The notes under the pieces were generated by a model that was given only the letters and a program-made list of their open reading frames with translations, was not told where the DNA came from and searched no databases. Below are positions 1 to 7,011 of a DNA stretch of 40,538 bases, piece after piece (within the stretch, counting starts at the first letter, position 1; the number at the start of each line of letters is the position of its first letter). A program made the translations under genes and the position numbers. The stretch is from Bradyrhizobium cenepequi (GTDB taxonomy: Bacteria; Pseudomonadota; Alphaproteobacteria; Rhizobiales; Xanthobacteraceae). The DNA lies in assembly GCF_020329485.1 (NCBI RefSeq), contig NZ_JAGKJI010000056.1:1-40538 (forward strand), in the 5' to 3' direction.

Positions 1-427
1 CAATCGACAGCGAAACTGCCACCTGGCAATTGTCTTGCTTGCCAAGTTGACCGCAATATTGACGCGCCACGCCGACCGAATGCCGGCCTTTTTTGGGAAA
101 GCCAGTGTCATCGATGATCCAAGCTTCAATCGCGCCGTGCCGCTCAATCTTCGGCTGCACCATCTCCCGAACCTTGGCCATGACCTTCTCGTCCGACCAT
201 CCGCCCCTGCCCACAAAATGAAGCAGCGATTGATGCTGGGCTGCTGTGCGCTCCGGCGACGTGATCGCCGCCATCGGCTCTACGCTCTTGCGCTCACCGG
301 GCAGCATCAGGCCAACACAGTAATCGCGTAGCGGCTTCGCCCGATCCGCATGCCCGATGACGCTCACCAACCCGTCGACATAAGCCGCAAATCGCGCTTC
401 ACTTCCATCCTTGCTTCGGCTACCCAT
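1..427 (-). CDS. IS701-family transposase, N-terminal part, runs off the window
   Basis: The minus strand is open from an ATG at 427 to the window edge (142 codons). The protein starts MGSRSKDGSEARFAAYVDGL and contains the block WIIDDTGFPKKG, which carries the first catalytic Asp of the IS701-type DDE transposase domain. A GGAGGAAT ribosome site lies 5 bases upstream of the ATG. The remaining catalytic residues lie outside the window, so whether the element is complete cannot be judged. The non-coding end of the element should lie between 428 and about 510, where it meets a second, decayed element. The protein would bind the element ends and cut and rejoin DNA. Family assignment is from recognised sequence motifs. 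Confidence 0.85.
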   Translation of the reverse strand, partial: MGSRSKDGSEARFAAYVDGLVSVIGHADRAKPLRDYCVGLMLPGERKSVEPMAAITSPERTAAQHQSLLHFVGRGGWSDEKVMAKVREMVQPKIERHGAIEAWIIDDTGFPKKGRHSVGVARQYCGQLGKQDNCQVAVSLSI

Positions 428-507
428 TTAAAATTCCTCCCTGAGTCCCTCCGGGTAGCTGATTCACCTTCAAATAGGCCCGCGACTTTCTGACTCAGTA
501 AGACTAG

Positions 508-705
508 CAGTCTGCTGAAAAACCCCTCGCGCTAGCGAGGATTTGCTGATTCAATTTTTTATCACGAATCAGGGGGCACTGGCATGCGCGGTGCATTTGT
601 AGATCAGGGCCGACTGTTTCGTACATCTCGCCCGAAGCACGGGTGCCGACGAACCATCCGCTGAGGCGGATTCGGGCGCTGGTCCGTCGTGTGCTGAGCG
701 ACAAG
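508..705 (+). mobile_element. IS5/IS1182-type insertion sequence remnant with frameshifted transposase start
   Basis: The stretch CAGTCTGCTGAAAAAC near 510 resembles the terminal repeat of IS5/IS1182-type elements. An ATG at 584 starts MRGAFVDQGRLF. After a frame change the homologous sequence continues as ARVPTNHPLRRIRALVRRVL, the usual N-terminus of these transposases (normally reading LFSYISPEARVP). About two bases appear lost after codon 11-12, and similarity stops near 705, so only the first 40 or so residues remain. It is a dead fragment, interrupted or deleted on its right side, and it abuts the IS701 element. Confidence 0.6.
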
Positions 706-841
706 AGCCGGCACGGCGTCACCGCCCAGGCGGCCTTGGCGCGCTTGCCGACGCCAGGTGAACACCGGCCCCCTGCTTCTTGCACGATCTACTCGTGGCC
801 GCTCTCCCGACGTGACTTGCGTTGCCCTCTATTGTCGGGTT

Positions 842-857
842 TGTCGCGTCCGCGACA
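842..857 (+). promoter_or_regulatory. Candidate NifA upstream activator site
   Basis: The sequence TGTCGCGTCCGCGACA fits TGT-N10-ACA exactly and is a near-perfect palindrome. It lies about 88 bases upstream of a -24/-12 type element at 945, a normal spacing for nif/fix promoters. A TGT-N10-ACA match alone is expected about once per 4 kb by chance, so the weight comes from the pairing with the downstream promoter element. Confidence 0.6.
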
Positions 858-944
858 CGTGATGTTCGGCCCACGTGTCGCCGCGCTCGCAGTTAAGCTG
901 TTGAACAAAATGCAGAACGACTTTTCTGGGGCCCTCCTGCGCAG

Positions 945-960
945 TTGGCACGACTCTTGA
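945..960 (+). promoter_or_regulatory. Candidate sigma-54 (RpoN) -24/-12 promoter
   Basis: TTGGCACGACTCTTGA matches the consensus TGGCACG-N4-TTGC well in the -24 half (TTGGCACG). It has TTGA instead of TTGC in the -12 half, a weakness because GC is the preferred dinucleotide. GG (947-948) and the -12 G (959) have the right 10-base separation. Transcription would start near 972 and lead into the small gene at 1038, the radical SAM gene at 1366 and the methyltransferase. Confidence 0.55.
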
Positions 961-1037
961 GTTTCTCTCTTGCGCGGCGGCAGAAGCTGCCAACCGGCAT
1001 CACTGACTGATCTTCGCATTTGAGAAGGAGGCCAACA

Positions 1038-1300
1038 ATGAAGACCGATATGTCAGGCGTATGGTGTAACCGAAAAACTCCTGAAGAAAGCGTCCGCAAC
1101 TTCGGGAGGGGTGGTCTTGGCTGTTTGTGGGAGCAGTTGGCGGAATGGTGGGCGTCGCAGCCGCTGTAGCCATATATGCGGGCGTTTGGTTTCTTCACAT
1201 AAGCCGCACGGTTGGATCTGAAGAACATAAGTGGCGCAAGCGCCATACTGAATGCGGATTAGCAGCTTCCATGGAAACTGCTAATTGTCATAACGAATGA
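1038..1300 (+). pseudogene. Small single-TM protein gene, apparently split by a one-base frameshift
   Basis: An ATG at 1038 follows a strong GAGAAGGAGG ribosome site and encodes a 43-residue frame ending at 1169. From about 1109 a second frame carries a clear membrane segment (WLFVGAVGGMVGVAAAVAIY and following) and a soluble tail ending at a TGA at 1298-1300. Restoring one G in the AGGGG run at 1107-1111 joins the two into one product of about 87 residues: a 24-residue N-terminus, one transmembrane helix and a charged tail ending ETANCHNE. It is the first gene after the candidate sigma-54 promoter. The lesion may be a real homopolymer deletion or a sequencing error. No family recognised. Confidence 0.45.
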
Positions 1301-1365
1301 ACTTGTGGCGTTCGAGAAGACGGCGTTCAGGCATTCATCGGCTTTGGCAATCAACGGGTTAAGTC

Positions 1366-2718
1366 ATGGATTGTCTGGAATTTCTTCGGACAAACATAGC
1401 GAAGAAGGAGCTGCCAACCTATGTCTATGGCTATCCTTCGAAGCGAGCATATCGGGCTTTTTCCCAACCACTTCGCATAACTGATGTCGTTGAGCAGGCT
1501 AATCGCTCAAAGCAAATCAACATCTATATCCATATTCCGTTCTGTCGCTATCGCTGCACCTACTGCACGCTCTTTCTTACAACGCGCCACAGACGGCAGA
1601 CCCGGGAGTCTTACGTTGGTCGACTGGTGGAGCACATCGCGCGATATGGAGAATACTTCGGAGATCGAGAGGTTGTAAGTATCTATTTCGGCGGCGGAAC
1701 TCCAACCCTGCTGACGCAGCATCAATTCGGTAAGCTTTTCGCCGCCCTTGATGCAGCCTTTCCAAAACGAAGCCCGCGATGTGAGACTACGGTCGAGAGC
1801 ACGCCAGACTCTTTCGACAACAACCTTCTGGATTGCTTGAAGGCACTTGGCGTCAACAGAATGAGCATGGGCATCCAAAGCATGGAACCCGGCGAGCTTG
1901 CGCACTCTGGCAGGCCTTATTCGGTCGAGACTGCAAAAGCGGCAATCAAAGCCCTCATCGAGCGTTTTTCTCACGTCAATCTTGATCTGATCTACGGCTT
2001 GCGTGGTCAAACCCGTGACTCTTGGATCTTTTCGCTTGGCCGGGTGCTCGATTATGAGCCGCAGACACTCTCTCTGTATCCCGTTGTTGTTCGTCCGATG
2101 ACGAGCATCACTACCTCGAAGGCGCACAATCCTGAATTATTCTTCTCTGAGGCGGAAAAGTATGAGGTCTACGATCAGAACGTTGCTCTGATGGCGTCCA
2201 AAGGTTACCGTCAGGAATCCTTCACACGCTTCACCAAGATCGCTGGCGATCATGCCTACCGGCAGGAGGTGTCGGACTTCAAGGGAACGCCCCTGCTAGG
2301 ATTGGGGGCTGGCGCCAGAAGCTATTTTGGGCAATATCACTGTAGCACGGACTATGCCGTAGACTGGAGTGCGGCTTCGCCCATCATCAACGCCTTCTCC
2401 GCTCGCCCCTTCGATCCCGACGCGATAGCGTCGCACGGAATCAGGCTGACGCAGGAAGATCTTGGGCATCGTTACGTCCTGCTTGGCCTCACGTTGTCAG
2501 CTTTGAGCAGAAAGAATTACGCTGCAGTATTCGGACGAGCGCTGGCGGCCGATTTTGGCGAAGAACTCAAAGCGCTCGAATCTTTGCAACTCGTCGATTT
2601 GGCAGATGGTGATGCTTATCAATTGACTCGAACGGGGTTTAAGTATTCCAGCATTGTGGCTCGGATGTTTTACTCCGGCAGGATGGTGGCCCTTGAGGAA
2701 CAATATCAGGCAACGTGA
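1366..2718 (+). CDS. HemN-like radical SAM enzyme
   Basis: The 450-residue protein has the radical SAM cluster motif CRYRCTYC (Cys60, Cys64, Cys67) that binds a 4Fe-4S cluster, followed by YFGGGTPTLL (about 107-116), the SAM-binding GGGTP block typical of the HemN/HemW group. The C-terminal third has the HemN-type pattern (GLGAGARSYFG near 315, then a winged-helix-like tail). HemN itself is coproporphyrinogen III dehydrogenase, HemW is a haem chaperone, and related enzymes methylate or cyclopropanate natural products. The N-terminus (about 48 residues before the first Cys) is longer than in HemW. The gene stops directly at the methyltransferase start (GTG at 2715 or ATG at 2727), so the two are almost certainly co-translated. 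This pairing argues for a modification enzyme more than for haem synthesis, but true HemN activity cannot be excluded. Confidence 0.85.
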   Translation: MDCLEFLRTNIAKKELPTYVYGYPSKRAYRAFSQPLRITDVVEQANRSKQINIYIHIPFCRYRCTYCTLFLTTRHRRQTRESYVGRLVEHIARYGEYFGDREVVSIYFGGGTPTLLTQHQFGKLFAALDAAFPKRSPRCETTVESTPDSFDNNLLDCLKALGVNRMSMGIQSMEPGELAHSGRPYSVETAKAAIKALIERFSHVNLDLIYGLRGQTRDSWIFSLGRVLDYEPQTLSLYPVVVRPMTSITTSKAHNPELFFSEAEKYEVYDQNVALMASKGYRQESFTRFTKIAGDHAYRQEVSDFKGTPLLGLGAGARSYFGQYHCSTDYAVDWSAASPIINAFSARPFDPDAIASHGIRLTQEDLGHRYVLLGLTLSALSRKNYAAVFGRALAADFGEELKALESLQLVDLADGDAYQLTRTGFKYSSIVARMFYSGRMVALEEQYQAT

Positions 2719-2726
2719 GGTGCGGC

Positions 2727-3680
2727 ATGCAAAAACTGGCGAAGCATTCACCCTTTTGGTGGGATTTGGGCTACGCCGACCACGACGTGTCGTGTATGGG
2801 TGGTCCGAGTCCCGAAATCTTCGAGATAACCCCAGCTCTGCGCGCGAAGAGTATGATTGTCGAGCTGGGTTGCGGCGAGGGGCGCAACGCCCTCTATTTG
2901 GCCCAGTTTGGTCATCAGGTAATCGCAAGCGATATATCTGAAGCCGCCATCTCCAAACTGAACCGGCTCGCAGGCGCTCTTGGCGTGAATATAACGAGCG
3001 GTGTCGCTCCTGTTGAAGAGTTCCAGTCGCCTGCTTACCTCGACGTCTTTATAGCGCAATCCGTGTTGCATTTCACGGAACGGGCCGTCTGGAAACCGCT
3101 CGTGACGGTCTTAATGGATCGGACGCGGCCTGGAGGCTTCCACTGCTTCACAAACACTCTCGATCAAGCAGACCATCCTATTCCCAAGGAGAGTTTGGCA
3201 TGTGGTCACAAGAAGTCGTTCTCGCGTGGAGAGCTTGAGGCTATCTATACGAAAGCCGGCTGGGAGATCTTACGGTCCGATCATTACATTAAATGGGACT
3301 CGCACCCCGGCATTCCAATTCATTCTCACTGCATCGAGAAAGTTGTGGCGCGTAAGCCAATTGGATCTGAAAATCTCTCGCGAATGAGAGCTGAGCCCAT
3401 CAAGGCAGCCGGAATGATTCAGGCCAAACAGTTTGATACCTTGAAACTTGGCACACTACGCGATGCCGCAATTGAAATGCTCGGCCCGCCGTCAGGGAGG
3501 CATGTGATGACAATCGCTCAGAAGACAGTCGGAGGCAACAATCAAGAAGCCATAGCCGACGGCTACGTGCGTGAGGATATGATTTATGGCGATCACGGCC
3601 TTCAGTTCGTTAACGGCACGCTCGCCGGCAAATATCGATACTTCACGCCCCCGAAGCGCTTGAGCATTCGAGATGCGTGA
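2727..3680 (+). CDS. SAM-dependent methyltransferase with C-terminal extension
   Basis: The N-terminal 200 residues form a class I (TehB/UbiE-like) methyltransferase. Motif I is VELGCGEGRNA (about 45-55), with an acidic residue after strand 2 (VIASDIS, Asp69). Beyond about residue 215 there is an unusual tail of some 100 residues with TLRDAAIEMLGPP and a GLQFVNGTLAGKY stretch, a pattern a little like small SmpA/BLIP-type domains; that reading is speculative. An in-frame GTG at 2715 overlaps the stop of the radical SAM gene, but the ATG at 2727 has the better-spaced GAGG site and is chosen. Together with the HemN-like enzyme it forms a two-gene unit behind a candidate NifA/RpoN promoter. The substrate is unknown. 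Confidence 0.8.
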   Translation: MQKLAKHSPFWWDLGYADHDVSCMGGPSPEIFEITPALRAKSMIVELGCGEGRNALYLAQFGHQVIASDISEAAISKLNRLAGALGVNITSGVAPVEEFQSPAYLDVFIAQSVLHFTERAVWKPLVTVLMDRTRPGGFHCFTNTLDQADHPIPKESLACGHKKSFSRGELEAIYTKAGWEILRSDHYIKWDSHPGIPIHSHCIEKVVARKPIGSENLSRMRAEPIKAAGMIQAKQFDTLKLGTLRDAAIEMLGPPSGRHVMTIAQKTVGGNNQEAIADGYVREDMIYGDHGLQFVNGTLAGKYRYFTPPKRLSIRDA

Positions 3681-3749
3681 TCCTCGAACGGAAGTTCTCA
3701 TTAGCCGCCTTGGCCGCCGAGGGTTCGCTTTGCCCTCATCTAGACCAAG

Positions 3750-3776
3750 CGCGCCCGGCATAGCGCGCCGGGCTTG
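3750..3776 (+). terminator. GC-rich hairpin between convergent transcripts
   Basis: GCCCGGC (3753-3759) and GCCGGGC (3767-3773) can pair around a 7-base loop. The hairpin sits about 70 bases after the methyltransferase stop and beyond the 3' end of the convergent cobT remnant. There is no clear T-run on either side, so termination is only likely from position. Confidence 0.35.
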
Positions 3777-3849
3777 CTGATCTTGGAATGTCTCCTGGCG
3801 GAGAGTTTACAACGTGCCGCCATGGTGCCCCGTCGCACACACGCGCAAG

Positions 3850-4450
3850 ACCATCCGGGCCCGACAGAAGATATTCTCACGCCCCTTCTAAGCAGGGCCG
3901 CGGCGATCGCCGCCGATGTCGTGGTATTGCCGATGCCCATCTCGCCAAGGATCGGGCTCCGTTGTTGCGGCGCGCGCGACCGCGGGCTTGCCGCAGTCGA
4001 AGGCAAACGCCGGCTCTGCAGGCTCAAGTGCCGCTTGCAAGCTGAAGTCGCGGCTTCCCCGTCGCGGCTTATCGGTCACGGTGCGCGGCTGGGGCTGTTC
4101 CGCAAGGGTGCCCGCGTCAACCACCTCCAAACTTGCACCCAATTCGCGCGCAAGAACCGCAATCGCGGCGCCGCCGGACGCGAAGTTGGACATCATGGCG
4201 ATCGTGACCTCCTGGGGATAGGCCGATACGCCCTGGGCGACGATGCCGTGATCGCCGGCAAAGACGATGATCGGCACGCGCTCAGCGCGAGGCCGGTCGG
4301 TTTGTTGCAGACCGGCCAGCTCAATCGCGAGGTGTTCGAGGCGGCCTAGATAGCGCGCCGGTCGGCTTGGTAAGTTCGGTCTGCCGGGCCAAGGCTGCAT
4401 CGCGATGGATGGCCGAAACGCCGGGGCACTCTTGATAAACCCACTCGGGT
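3850..4450 (-). pseudogene. cobT: cobT remnant (nicotinate-nucleotide:dimethylbenzimidazole phosphoribosyltransferase)
   Basis: Three minus-strand pieces in different frames align end to end with CobT: DAALARQTELTKPTGAL, then GRLEHLAIELAGLQ to VPIIVFAGDHGIVAQGVSAYPQEVT, then LGEMGIGNTTTSAAIAAALL. At least two frameshifts separate them; one is an extra ATCTA-like insertion near 4346. The last third of the family (about 340 residues normally) is missing after VGPG near 3850. CobT makes alpha-ribazole phosphate from dimethylbenzimidazole for the lower axial ligand. It follows cobF in the same direction, so it was once the last gene of the riboswitch-led cbiM-cobF unit. It cannot make an active enzyme as read. 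Confidence 0.85.
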
Positions 4451-4511
4451 AGCATGTTGTCCTGCTGTTGGACGTTGTCGTCGGCGACGAGCGAGCTCAC
4501 GCCCAGGAGCG

Positions 4512-5261
4512 CTACGAGCAGCGCTTGAGAATGTAGCTGTCCATGATCCAGCCGTGCTTTGCGCGCGCTGCTTGTCGCGCGGCGACGATGCGTGGCCCGA
4601 TCTCGGCGAGCGCACCTGACATGATGATCTGCGCAGGCATGCCAAGATAAGCGCCCCACCAGATGTGCAAGTCTTTCGGGTCGAGCGACTGAAACGCTGC
4701 GCCGCCATCGAGCATCACCACAACGGTGTCCGTGCCGGGCGGCCAGCTGCCTTCGCGCAGCCGCCGCCCTGTTGTCACCAGGAAGGGTTCGCCGATGTCG
4801 TTCAGCGGCAACGAATGCGCGGCGCAAAGCGCCTGGATTGACGTGATGCCCGGCACCACCTGGATGGTCGGCAGCGGATCGAGCCTTCGTGCGATCCGCA
4901 GGCTTGAATCGTACAGCGAAGGATCGCCCCAGATCAGCAGGGCAACGCGCCCGCCCCTACCGAGATGGTCCGCAATTGCCCGCGACCAGGTTGCGGCGAC
5001 GGCATCGTGCCATTCGTCCACTCCCTTGCGGTAGTCCTCCTGCCCCGCATCACGCACGGGCAGATCGAACTCGGCGATGCGCGTGCGGCTGTTCGTCAGG
5101 GCTTGCGCGCAAATGAGCCGGCGCAGGTCGGCGAGGTCGGACTTCACCGTGCCCTTGCGCGGAATCAGCACAAGGTCGGCAGCATTGATCGCGCGGATCG
5201 CAGCAAGCGTAAGCTGCTCGGGATCGCCGCAGCCAATGCCTATCAGGGAGAGCGTCAGCAT
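4512..5261 (-). CDS. cobF: Precorrin-6A synthase (deacetylating) CobF
   Basis: A 249-residue tetrapyrrole methylase. It starts LSLIGIGCGDPEQLTLAAIRAI, the CobF-type SAM-binding start, and has IWGDPSLYDSSLRI (about 110-123) and VVPGITSIQALCAAH (about 135-149). CobF methylates C1 of precorrin-5 and removes the acetyl group to give precorrin-6A; it is specific to the aerobic pathway. Length is normal for the family. The ATG at 5261 lies 48 bases after the cbiM stop, so both are likely in one transcript under the riboswitch at 6003-6213. Confidence 0.93.
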   Translation of the reverse strand: MLTLSLIGIGCGDPEQLTLAAIRAINAADLVLIPRKGTVKSDLADLRRLICAQALTNSRTRIAEFDLPVRDAGQEDYRKGVDEWHDAVAATWSRAIADHLGRGGRVALLIWGDPSLYDSSLRIARRLDPLPTIQVVPGITSIQALCAAHSLPLNDIGEPFLVTTGRRLREGSWPPGTDTVVVMLDGGAAFQSLDPKDLHIWWGAYLGMPAQIIMSGALAEIGPRIVAARQAARAKHGWIMDSYILKRCS

Positions 5262-5309
5262 AGCTTATGCGAAGGGCGTCCGCAGCCTGCGACCGCCCTT
5301 CACGTCTTG

Positions 5310-5987
5310 TTATGCGGCGTTGTGCAGGCGGTAGGTGACGAGGCCGTCTGCCGTCACACTTCGCAGCGATTTCGCCAATGCCAGTACGGCCAGATCGGCC
5401 AGCGGTTCGATAACCACGACGAGAGCGTAGGAAGCGGCGAAAGATGCGATGGCGGTGAGGTTCTCGGCCGCAAAGCCCGCGCCATACAGCGCCCAGAACG
5501 CGACCCATGCCACAATGCCGGATTGATAGGCGGTCGAAAGCGCCAGGGCCTGCCGATACTGCAGATCAACATAGGCGGTGTGGCGGGGAATGATGCGCCC
5601 GGCCAGCGCCTGGATCGCAAACAAGGGCACCAGCAGCGTGGTCACGTTCATGCCATATTGCGGCAAGTCTGTCGGCACGAAGAACAGCCCCTGCAGCAGA
5701 AGACCAAGCGCCAGCCCGAACGCGGCCGGCGTTGCGCCGAATACGAGGAACAGCGTCGAACCGAGAATGAAATGCACCTCCGAGACGCCGACCCGGAAAT
5801 GCGGCAGGAGTTCGAAGAACGAGAAGACCAGGACCGTTGCTGCGACCGTGCGCACCGCGAATGAAACGATCCCCTGCTCGCGCACGGTGTCTGCCGCAAG
5901 CTTCAGCGCGCATCCGCCGGCGACTGCACCTGTCGCGTAGCTCAGCACGAGCTTGGCACCCGTAACGATTCCTGGTTCGATATGCAT
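5310..5987 (-). CDS. cbiM: CbiM-like cobalt transport permease
   Basis: A 225-residue, strongly hydrophobic protein with about six or seven membrane segments. It starts MHIEPGIVTGAKLVLSYATG; the N-terminal Met-His is the metal ligand pattern of CbiM substrate-specific components of ECF transporters. It would bring Co2+ across the inner membrane for cobN. No cbiN, cbiQ or cbiO lies nearby, so it either works alone or borrows ECF subunits from elsewhere. The first gene after a cobalamin riboswitch, which is the usual control for cobalt uptake. The start at 5987 has a GAAGGGA site just downstream of the riboswitch hairpin. Confidence 0.85.
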   Translation of the reverse strand: MHIEPGIVTGAKLVLSYATGAVAGGCALKLAADTVREQGIVSFAVRTVAATVLVFSFFELLPHFRVGVSEVHFILGSTLFLVFGATPAAFGLALGLLLQGLFFVPTDLPQYGMNVTTLLVPLFAIQALAGRIIPRHTAYVDLQYRQALALSTAYQSGIVAWVAFWALYGAGFAAENLTAIASFAASYALVVVIEPLADLAVLALAKSLRSVTADGLVTYRLHNAA

Positions 5988-6002
5988 GATCTACGTCCCT
6001 TC

Positions 6003-6213
6003 TGCCGTCACACCCGACGGCGTTAGCGTCAAAAACTGCAGGGCCGGTCTCCTGGCTCGCGGTTCGGAACGGGTCCCTGGCCTTCCCAGGCCTGACGGCC
6101 CAGTGGCGGATCGGAGGCCCTTACCGCTTACAGTCGCGGGGCGAGCGCCGCAATTGGGTCCGCCCTACCCCATTCCCGATTATGCTCCGGCGCCTTGCGC
6201 CGCTTCGAGCACC
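6003..6213 (-). promoter_or_regulatory. Cobalamin (B12) riboswitch upstream of cbiM-cobF
   Basis: Read on the minus strand, the region has the conserved elements in order: GGGAATGGGG near 6170, CGCGACTGTAA near 6135, CCACTGG near 6103, GGGAAGGCC near 6085, and the B12 box GAGCCAGGAGACCGGCC at 6058-6042. A GCCGTC/GACGGC hairpin at 6003-6020 sits directly before the ribosome site of cbiM and could be the expression platform. Bound adenosylcobalamin would switch off cobalt uptake and cobF. Confidence 0.92.
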
Positions 6214-6279
6214 ATGCCCGTTCTCTGTGCCTGTTTCGACGAGGAGGCGTCAAGTGGCACGCGCGGGCGGGTGACGGCA

Positions 6280-7011
6280 TCATCGCGGATACTCTCCGAC
6301 CAACGCGCCGAACAGGATGACGGCCGCTGTCGTTGCGGCGCCACTTTGCGCGAGCTGCTCAGCGAGCTTCGCGATCGTAGTGCGGACAAGCCGCTCTTCG
6401 GCACGGCCGAGCGATTCGGCAAACAGCGCCGGTGTATCGGGGGCCGTGCCGTGCTCGATCAGCTTTGCCGCAAGGACCGGGAACGTGCGCTTGCCCATAT
6501 AGATCACCGTCGTCGATTCCGGATCGGCCAGCGCCGCCCAATTGAGATTCGGCGGCAACTGGCCAGTGACATCTGCACCGGTCACGAACTGGACGCGGCG
6601 CGAGGTGTGCCGTCGGGTAAGCGGCATGCCGGCGTGCGCTGCCGCAGCGCAGGCCGAGGTAACGCCGGGAACGATCTCGTAGCGGATGCCCGCCGTGCGC
6701 AGCGACTCGATCTCCTCTTCGAGCCGGCCAAAGATTCCTGCATCTCCCGATTTCAACCGGACCACGCGGGCACCTGCGGCGGCGTAGTCGATGAGCAGCC
6801 GATTGACGTGCTCTTGTTTGGCCGAGGGCCGTCCCACACGCTTGCCGACCGCCACCAAATTGGCCCCTGGGCGGGCATGATCGAGGATTGCGCCCGAGGC
6901 AAGGTCGTCATACAGCACGACATCGGCGGCGCGCAGACGCGATGCTGCCTTGAGCGTCAGGAGCTCGGGATCGCCTGGACCGGCCGAGACAAAGGAAACA
7001 GAGCCGCTCAC
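6280..7011 (-). CDS. cobA: Uroporphyrinogen-III C-methyltransferase CobA
   Basis: The 243-residue product starts at a GTG (7011) inside the cobB stop (GTGA overlap) with a GGAGGACAG ribosome site; an in-frame upstream extension belongs to shadow sequence. Motifs: VSAGPGDPELLTLKA (SAM-binding start), LYDDL, VGKRVGRPSAKQEHVNRLL (about 55-73), VVRLKSGDAGIFGRLEEE, and VPGVTSACAAAAHAGMPLT. These are hallmarks of SUMT. It methylates C2 and C7 of uroporphyrinogen III to precorrin-2, the entry to the corrin branch. No CysG oxidase/chelatase domain is attached. Last gene of the cobL-E-M-B-A unit. Confidence 0.93.
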   Translation of the reverse strand: MSGSVSFVSAGPGDPELLTLKAASRLRAADVVLYDDLASGAILDHARPGANLVAVGKRVGRPSAKQEHVNRLLIDYAAAGARVVRLKSGDAGIFGRLEEEIESLRTAGIRYEIVPGVTSACAAAAHAGMPLTRRHTSRRVQFVTGADVTGQLPPNLNWAALADPESTTVIYMGKRTFPVLAAKLIEHGTAPDTPALFAESLGRAEERLVRTTIAKLAEQLAQSGAATTAAVILFGALVGEYPR

